Program-made: the position numbers and the translations under genes
In this document: positions 59,919 through 64,000 of the stretch, in pieces
Numbering within the stretch: the first letter of the stretch is position 1
Layout: the number at the start of each line of letters is the position of its first letter
NCBI RefSeq assembly: GCF_000013445.1
Contig: NC_007796.1
Coordinates: forward strand, 2,826,936 to 2,890,935
Source: Methanospirillum hungatei JF-1
GTDB taxonomy: Archaea > Halobacteriota > Methanomicrobia > Methanomicrobiales > Methanospirillaceae
Direction of reading: 5' to 3'
Length of the DNA: 64,000 nt
Notes under the pieces: generated by a model
Databases searched by the model: none
The model's input: the letters and a program-made list of their open reading frames with translations, nothing else
Told to the model about the DNA's origin: nothing

Positions 59919-60523
59919 AACTCAGGCAGCTTGAGATGCTGCTCCAACGGGTCTCTGGCTTTGATAATCCTTCAGCAGAACGGGAACAATATCAGACACC
60001 GGCACCACTTGCTGCACGACTCATCCATATGGCCATGCTTGCAGGAGACATCACTGACCGCACGGTACTGGACCTTGGATGTGGGACCGGCATTCTGGCG
60101 ATTGGTGCTGCACTTCTCGGAGCCGAAGTCGTAGCGGTTGAGGATGATGTGGAAGCTATCAGGATAGCCGAAGCCAACGCCAGAGACCTTGGATGCAGCA
60201 TCAGATTTATCAAAACCGATGTAGCCGGTGAGGAGGCCCTAGCCCTTATTCCTGATTGTGACACGGTTATCATGAACCCCCCGTTCGGGGCACAGACCGA
60301 ACATGCTGACCGGCCGTTCCTTGACATGGCTCTTTTGAAGGCACATGTCATCTATGGGATCTTTAATGCAGGATCCGGCCCTTTTATCACCGAATATATC
60401 CGGGGTAGGGGCGAGATAACCACTTCAGTGCTTGCAGGCCTTACGATACCCCGGACCTTCTGGTTTCATACCCGTGACCGGTATGAGATACCGGTTGAGA
60501 TACACGTAATCAGACGAAACTAA
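59915..60523 (+). CDS. METTL5-type RNA/DNA methyltransferase-like protein
   Basis: Protein of 202 aa. SAM-binding LDLGCGTGILAIGAALLGAE near residue 51 and catalytic IMNPPFGAQTEHADRPFLD near residue 118 mark an N6-adenine-type methyltransferase. The NPPFG motif with early QYxTP (QYQTPAPLAARLI) is the METTL5 and archaeal homolog pattern; the eukaryotic protein modifies 18S rRNA adenosine. The archaeal substrate is not known to me. Last gene of the mfnA-hpt-dph2 string, followed by a terminator-like hairpin. Confidence 0.88.
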   Translation: MKLRQLEMLLQRVSGFDNPSAEREQYQTPAPLAARLIHMAMLAGDITDRTVLDLGCGTGILAIGAALLGAEVVAVEDDVEAIRIAEANARDLGCSIRFIKTDVAGEEALALIPDCDTVIMNPPFGAQTEHADRPFLDMALLKAHVIYGIFNAGSGPFITEYIRGRGEITTSVLAGLTIPRTFWFHTRDRYEIPVEIHVIRRN

Positions 60524-60536
60524 AAGAGAATATCTG

Positions 60537-60563
60537 TGCAGAGACTCCTCTGCATCTTTTTTT
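60537..60563 (+). terminator. Hairpin plus T-run terminator
   Basis: TGCAGAG (60537-60543), loop ACTC, CTCTGCA (60548-60554), then tcttttttta. A 7-bp perfect stem followed by a T-tract between two convergent genes. Archaeal termination mostly needs the T-tract; the same structure read from the other strand lacks it. Confidence 0.6.
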
Positions 60564-60741
60564 AATCCTTGACGAGGATAAAACCGATTCCGGCGAGCAT
60601 GATACCAATGAGCAGGGCAACAATCCCGATTGCACCCTTGACGACATTGATGACATCAGGAAGGAAAAACCAGATACCATAGGCACCACCAATGACAAGC
60701 AGGATGCCGACAATTAACATTCCAAGTCCCATTTTATCCAT
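60562..60741 (-). CDS. Small two-helix membrane protein
   Basis: Protein of 59 aa from ATG 60741, which has a strong GGAGG site 9 nt upstream (the frame is open to 60786). Two hydrophobic helices: LGMLIVGILLVIGGAYGIWF and NVVKGAIGIVALLIGIMLAG, with a Gly-rich packing pattern. Short proteins of this kind are frequent in methanogen genomes. Function unknown. Confidence 0.75.
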   Translation of the reverse strand: MDKMGLGMLIVGILLVIGGAYGIWFFLPDVINVVKGAIGIVALLIGIMLAGIGFILVKD

Positions 60742-60840
60742 ATAGATTATCCTCCAGTCTTGAATTACAATACACGTTTGTTTCAAGGATAGTAATAAAC
60801 CATTCCCAAATATCGGATTTTTACCTTGACTTTGACCACA

Positions 60841-61281
60841 TCAGTCTTCAGGGGAGAAATATTCTGCCACCAGCAGAACGCACACATCTGCACCACCGGC
60901 GAGAAGGGTTATCATCTCCCTGGGCAAATCACGGGCAGTACGGTCAGCATAGATACCAATGGTCCGCCCGCAGGTGAAGGATGAACGTCTCCAGACCAGG
61001 TCAGTCGGATGAGTAAGTGAAAGACCGGGATCTCCCCGTGAAGTTATCTGCACTTCATACGGGCCGCAACTCAGTGTGGTGGTAAGCCGACAATCCGGAT
61101 GGTGCAATGCATCACGAAATCTACGGCTGAGATCCAGCGCTCCTTTGTCAGCTCCCACCGCGATAATACAACTGCCTGCCAGGGAAAGTTCATCCTCTTT
61201 CGTTATCTCAAAGGTTGTGCGATGAGTTGCAGTTACATTCGGATGCCCGTGAGCAGTAAGATACTCCTCTTCCCTGACCAT
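60841..61281 (-). CDS. DUF371 family protein
   Basis: Protein of 146 aa (ATG 61281; 12 bases more are open). DUF371 archaeal family: ARGHPNVTATHRTTFEITKE-type beginning (HGHPNVTATHRTTFEITKED), SCIIAVGADKGALDLSRRFR, and GPYEVQITSRGDPGLSLTHP, TDLVWRRSSF. The family is found across euryarchaea, sometimes annotated only as hypothetical. Role unknown. Divergent from the zinc-finger gene at 61313 with a 31-bp gap, so promoters are within the genes or overlap. Confidence 0.85.
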   Translation of the reverse strand: MVREEEYLTAHGHPNVTATHRTTFEITKEDELSLAGSCIIAVGADKGALDLSRRFRDALHHPDCRLTTTLSCGPYEVQITSRGDPGLSLTHPTDLVWRRSSFTCGRTIGIYADRTARDLPREMITLLAGGADVCVLLVAEYFSPED

Positions 61282-61312
61282 GTATTTACACACTCTCTTC
61301 CATGTGTAATCA

Positions 61313-61894
61313 ATGGATCTGGTAGATGCCTATTGTGCAACTTGTAAAGAAGAGACAGAACAGGAGGTTCTGAGTGAATCACGCGATCTCATCATCCGCT
61401 GCACCGTCTGCGGACTGACATCCCGAAGACCCCTGCCGCCTGAACCTGAACCGGTGTATATCAAAACCATCGTCAGCAGAGAAGCCGAATCATTCGTCGC
61501 GAAGGCTGAACTGATGAAAGGAGAGGTTGTCGAAGTCGGTGACTACATCGTTGCCGAACGGGATGACGGAGAGGGCGCCGGTGTCGAGATCATGTCACTG
61601 GAAGTTGGTAATAAGCGGGTACAGAAAGCCGTTGCCGAGGAGATAAACACCATCTGGTCACGGGCAATCGACGAGGTCATTGTCAGAATCTCTGTTCATG
61701 ACGGAAAAAAGACAATCCCGATGTACGTTGCCTGTGACGGGGATGACCGGTTTACGATAGATGAGATTGTATCCATTGACCGGGTCAGGGCAAGAATCGA
61801 TCATATCTGCCTCAGGAACGGCATGATTCAAAGAAGAAAAGGAAAATATGAAGTGGCAAACCGCATCAAACGGATTTATGCCTACCGGCTATAG
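61313..61894 (+). CDS. HVO_0476-type zinc-finger protein
   Basis: Protein of 193 aa. An N-terminal zinc ribbon (AYCATCKEETEQEVLSESRD, LIIRCTVCGLTSRR; two CxxC) precedes a conserved beta-rich domain (KTIVSREAESFVAKAELMKG, VGDYIVAERDDGEGAGVEIM). This is the archaeal 'HVO_0476 family zinc finger' group, whose role is unknown; the domain after the ribbon resembles an OB or S1-like fold. Start at 61313 puts CxxC at residue 8. Convergent with the next gene, 6 bp away. Confidence 0.85.
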   Translation: MDLVDAYCATCKEETEQEVLSESRDLIIRCTVCGLTSRRPLPPEPEPVYIKTIVSREAESFVAKAELMKGEVVEVGDYIVAERDDGEGAGVEIMSLEVGNKRVQKAVAEEINTIWSRAIDEVIVRISVHDGKKTIPMYVACDGDDRFTIDEIVSIDRVRARIDHICLRNGMIQRRKGKYEVANRIKRIYAYRL

Positions 61895-61900
61895 CCGGTT

Positions 61901-62605
61901 TTATGATGTTGTCAGTTTGGTCAGTGTGATCTCTACCGTTGGATATCCGTAATTTAACGTGATATTTGCTGCATCCCGGTCAATAACGGTTGCAGTCCTG
62001 ATATATGACGTCGGGGTTGCATTATCCAGGGGGATCTGTGGCTGGTCAATGAATGCCAGTGGAACCTGATCTCCTTTCTTGACATTTGCAAAACTCTCTC
62101 CGGTGATATTGACAAACTGTTCAATGCTCATCTGCCTGGACATCTGTCCTGCATACGGGTAGGTCAGAACCTTTGAATCACCAACACCCATGCCGGCAAT
62201 CGAGTTACTGATCATATCAACCTCAGGGCCGAAGAGACCAAACTCCATGACTCCGTATTCATTATACGGGTTTACGACCTGAATCGGAATAAGATCCTCG
62301 CCTGATGAGACATTGACTCTGACCGGAAGTGAATTTGCCTTAAAGGTCATGACCGACGGGTCCTGTGCCTTGGTGATTACAGAAAGGACACTGGTTACGA
62401 CCGGACGGTCCTGCGCGTCACGGAAGGTAAAATCAACGAGTGCAGTGTTTCCCGGCTTTGCCTGAGTAAAGATGTTCAGCCATGACATACCGAACATTGA
62501 TACAACCATAAAGACAGCCATCAGAACACAGACTGCGACGATTCCAATTTTCGTCCAGTTTGTCTCTTCTTTCTTTTCTGAAGGCTGGTGGCGGAATCCT
62601 TTCAT
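61901..62605 (-). CDS. Membrane-anchored FKBP-like archaeal protein
   Basis: Protein of 234 aa from ATG 62605 (open to 62644). One N-terminal helix (IGIVAVCVLMAVFMVVSMFG) anchors an extracytoplasmic domain. The order of elements resembles FKBP/SlyD-type peptidyl-prolyl isomerases: IAGMGVGDSKVLTYPYAGQM corresponds to the 'GMxxGExxxxxIPPE' strand-turn, VQLAFIDQ-like and INLNYGYPTVEITLTKL the final strands. The key aromatic residues are not clear, so the activity is uncertain. Extra strands after the anchor (NTALVDFTFRDAQDRPVVTS). Confidence 0.6.
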   Translation of the reverse strand: MKGFRHQPSEKKEETNWTKIGIVAVCVLMAVFMVVSMFGMSWLNIFTQAKPGNTALVDFTFRDAQDRPVVTSVLSVITKAQDPSVMTFKANSLPVRVNVSSGEDLIPIQVVNPYNEYGVMEFGLFGPEVDMISNSIAGMGVGDSKVLTYPYAGQMSRQMSIEQFVNITGESFANVKKGDQVPLAFIDQPQIPLDNATPTSYIRTATVIDRDAANITLNYGYPTVEITLTKLTTS

Positions 62606-62728
62606 TCCTATTACGTAAACCCTGCCGGAAGATAAAGGATGCAACTTGATATTGACCGGTCAGGTATCAGGATATTTCCCAGGTTTTGAAACGATGGATT
62701 CATACCTGCAAACGGTGAGTAGATTCGT

Positions 62729-63556
62729 ATGGAAAAAAAGAGGGTCCGTGATTACATGACCACCGACGTGGATACCGTCGCTCTGACGGGGACCGCGCGA
62801 GAGGTAATCCATGCAATCAGGGTCACCTCTCATGACGGGTTCCCGGTTGTTGACGGGAATGTTGTAGTGGGATATATTGCTGCACGGGATCTCCTGTTTG
62901 TGCACCCGGATACTCCGGTCAGAGAGATCATGAGCCATCATCTCATCGTTGCAGATCCCGAGATGGCTATCAGCGATGTTGCCAGGGTTATCATCCGCTC
63001 AGGTATTCAGAAACTGCCGGTTGTAAATGAGAAGAATGAACTGCTTGGCATCATCTCCAATACTGACGTCGTGCGATCCCAGATAGAACATGTCTCTCCA
63101 GAGAAGGTCTACAAACTGATGGATACCATCGAACGGCTCCATGAGATAAAACCACACCTGTCAAAAGGACCGGTCCAGGTCCATATGCTCCTTCCCACCC
63201 AGTCTCGGATCTACATGGACGAACTCGAAGGCAGGATTTATGAGATTAAAAAAGGACTTGCTGAACCGGTCATCGTGATAAAAAAGCCGGGCCGTCTTAT
63301 CCTGGTCGACGGGCATCACCGGGCGGTCGCTGCAAGAAGACTCGGGATCAAGATTCTTGAGGCATATATCATCGAGATCCTGGAAAATCTGGAACTTGGT
63401 CTTGAGCGGACGGCAAAAGCGATGAACCTCAAAACCATCGATGACATCCAGATCATGGACTATGCCCGCCATCCTCTTGTTGCCGGAACACACCGGTTTG
63501 GAGGGGTGGGGACCGTAGTCCCTGAATCTCAGGATCCCTCACACCGCGTATCATAG
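62729..63556 (+). CDS. CBS-pair plus ParB-like (DGHHR) domain protein
   Basis: Protein of 275 aa. Two CBS motifs (VRDYMTTDVDTVALTGTARE about 7-60; VREIMSHHLIVADPEMAISD about 70-125) are followed by a ParB/Srx-like domain about 150-250 with ILVDGHHRAVAARRLGIKIL near residue 190. CBS pairs usually bind adenosine nucleotides. Archaeal proteins with this ParB-like domain include the free-serine kinase SerK, so a small-molecule kinase role is possible but unproven; DNA partitioning is less likely. The 3' end overlaps the convergent LbH gene by 28 nt. Confidence 0.85.
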   Translation: MEKKRVRDYMTTDVDTVALTGTAREVIHAIRVTSHDGFPVVDGNVVVGYIAARDLLFVHPDTPVREIMSHHLIVADPEMAISDVARVIIRSGIQKLPVVNEKNELLGIISNTDVVRSQIEHVSPEKVYKLMDTIERLHEIKPHLSKGPVQVHMLLPTQSRIYMDELEGRIYEIKKGLAEPVIVIKKPGRLILVDGHHRAVAARRLGIKILEAYIIEILENLELGLERTAKAMNLKTIDDIQIMDYARHPLVAGTHRFGGVGTVVPESQDPSHRVS

Positions 63557-64000
63557 GAATCATTGAGCATATGTTCGGTCACGGTCGTTCCATCAGGGAT
63601 CACCATATCCGGCCAGATGCGGGTATTTGAGTGAACAGTCACCCGGTTTCTGATAACCGTCCGGGGACCGATGACAGACCCATGCTCAATGCTGCATGAG
63701 TCACCGATCATCGCCTCATTATCGATAATCGCACCTGACACCGACGTTCCCTGCCCGATGACCACCCGGTTATAGAAGGAAGAGGAGAGGACGCGGACAT
63801 TGTTCCGGATAATGCAGTTCTTCCCTATTGATGTGTATGGCCCGATGAGGACATTGTCCCCAATAGATGTCCCGCTCCCGATAGCAACCGGTCCGATGAT
63901 CCGACTGTTATGCCCGACATAGATGGATCCGCCAAAGTCTACCGGACCCTGAATGTGGGCGTTTTTGATATCCATATCACCGGAGATGTTTGCATAGCTC
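63529..64000 (-). CDS. Sugar-phosphate nucleotidyltransferase, C-terminal beta-helix part
   Basis: Partial gene; the frame stays open to the right edge (upstream codons read SYANISGD before MDIKNAHIQG), so the start lies outside the window. The visible 156 codons are left-handed parallel beta-helix hexapeptides ([LIV]GxxxxI type: YVGHNSRIIGPVAIGSGTSI, GDNVLIGPYTSIGKNCIIRN). Such repeats form the C-terminal half of GlmU-like and mannose-1-phosphate guanylyltransferase-like enzymes of cell-surface sugar nucleotide synthesis. The nucleotidyltransferase domain is not seen, so substrate cannot be given. Confidence 0.85.
   Translation of the reverse strand, partial: SYANISGDMDIKNAHIQGPVDFGGSIYVGHNSRIIGPVAIGSGTSIGDNVLIGPYTSIGKNCIIRNNVRVLSSSFYNRVVIGQGTSVSGAIIDNEAMIGDSCSIEHGSVIGPRTVIRNRVTVHSNTRIWPDMVIPDGTTVTEHMLNDSYDTRCEGS

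Noticed and set aside
1-64000. CRISPR array or cas genes
   Set aside because: No run of regularly spaced identical repeats and no Cas-like protein was seen in the window.

Overview
The window is archaeal and almost certainly from a hydrogenotrophic methanogen of the order Methanomicrobiales, probably Methanospirillum or a close relative (inference). Direct support: a group II chaperonin (thermosome), RIO2 kinase, TiaS, Dph2, a tyrosine decarboxylase for methanofuran (MfnA), the methanogen-type DUF1890/DUF1894 pair, an archaeal cupin phosphoglucose isomerase, an intron-containing tRNA-Tyr, AGGTGA-like ribosome binding sites and TTTATATA-type promoters. Chemotaxis genes (CheW, a soluble MCP) imply a motile or taxis-capable cell.

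Layout. 1-7,800: 5' end of tiaS, a divergent HTH regulator, the thermosome, cheW facing away from a REC-PAS-PAS-MCP receptor, a secreted CARDB-CAP protein and rimI. 7,893-12,300: a DUF1015 protein and three tandem paralogous secreted proteins with PPC-like domains; two of them share a conserved hairpin next to the ribosome binding site. 12,478-18,194: a six-gene tetrapyrrole operon on the minus strand (precorrin-2 dehydrogenase, hemA, hemB, hemL, hemC, cobA), without a recognisable hemD. 18,321-25,000: tRNA-Gly followed by an AT-rich accessory region with four toxin-antitoxin loci (several broken), an IS1-family element, a nucleotidyltransferase pseudogene, a duplicated HTH gene and a GC-rich tract that may be a structured RNA. 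25,019-29,621: a cysteine-repeat secreted protein, DUF1890/1894, arfC (riboflavin/F420 precursor), a lone receiver, hisH and a PAPS-reductase-like protein.

29,839-37,953 is the metabolic centrepiece: fourteen tightly overlapping genes collinear with the Pyrococcus mbhA-N operon. They encode an Mrp-type Na+/H+ antiporter module (mbhA-H) joined to a membrane-bound energy-converting [NiFe] hydrogenase (mbhI-N) with intact Ni-binding motifs. The likely role is coupling of ferredoxin/H2 electron exchange to an ion gradient.

37,971-54,664 is mostly housekeeping (nicotinate phosphoribosyltransferase, RlmH, NadE, cPGI, RIO2, DUF460, ThiL) mixed with signalling and unusual proteins: a CHASE4-PAS protein with a degenerate kinase end, an NrpR effector domain without its HTH, and a TtuA/Ncs6-like protein without its ATP loop. 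It ends in a block of secreted proteins (TPR lipoprotein, PKD protein, two unknowns). 54,733-64,000: tRNA-Asp and intron-bearing tRNA-Tyr, ppsA, an overlapping mfnA-hpt-dph2-methyltransferase operon, small conserved archaeal genes, a CBS-ParB protein and the 3' part of a left-handed beta-helix nucleotidyltransferase that runs off the window.

All calls come from reading the sequence and remembered family motifs; no database search was run.
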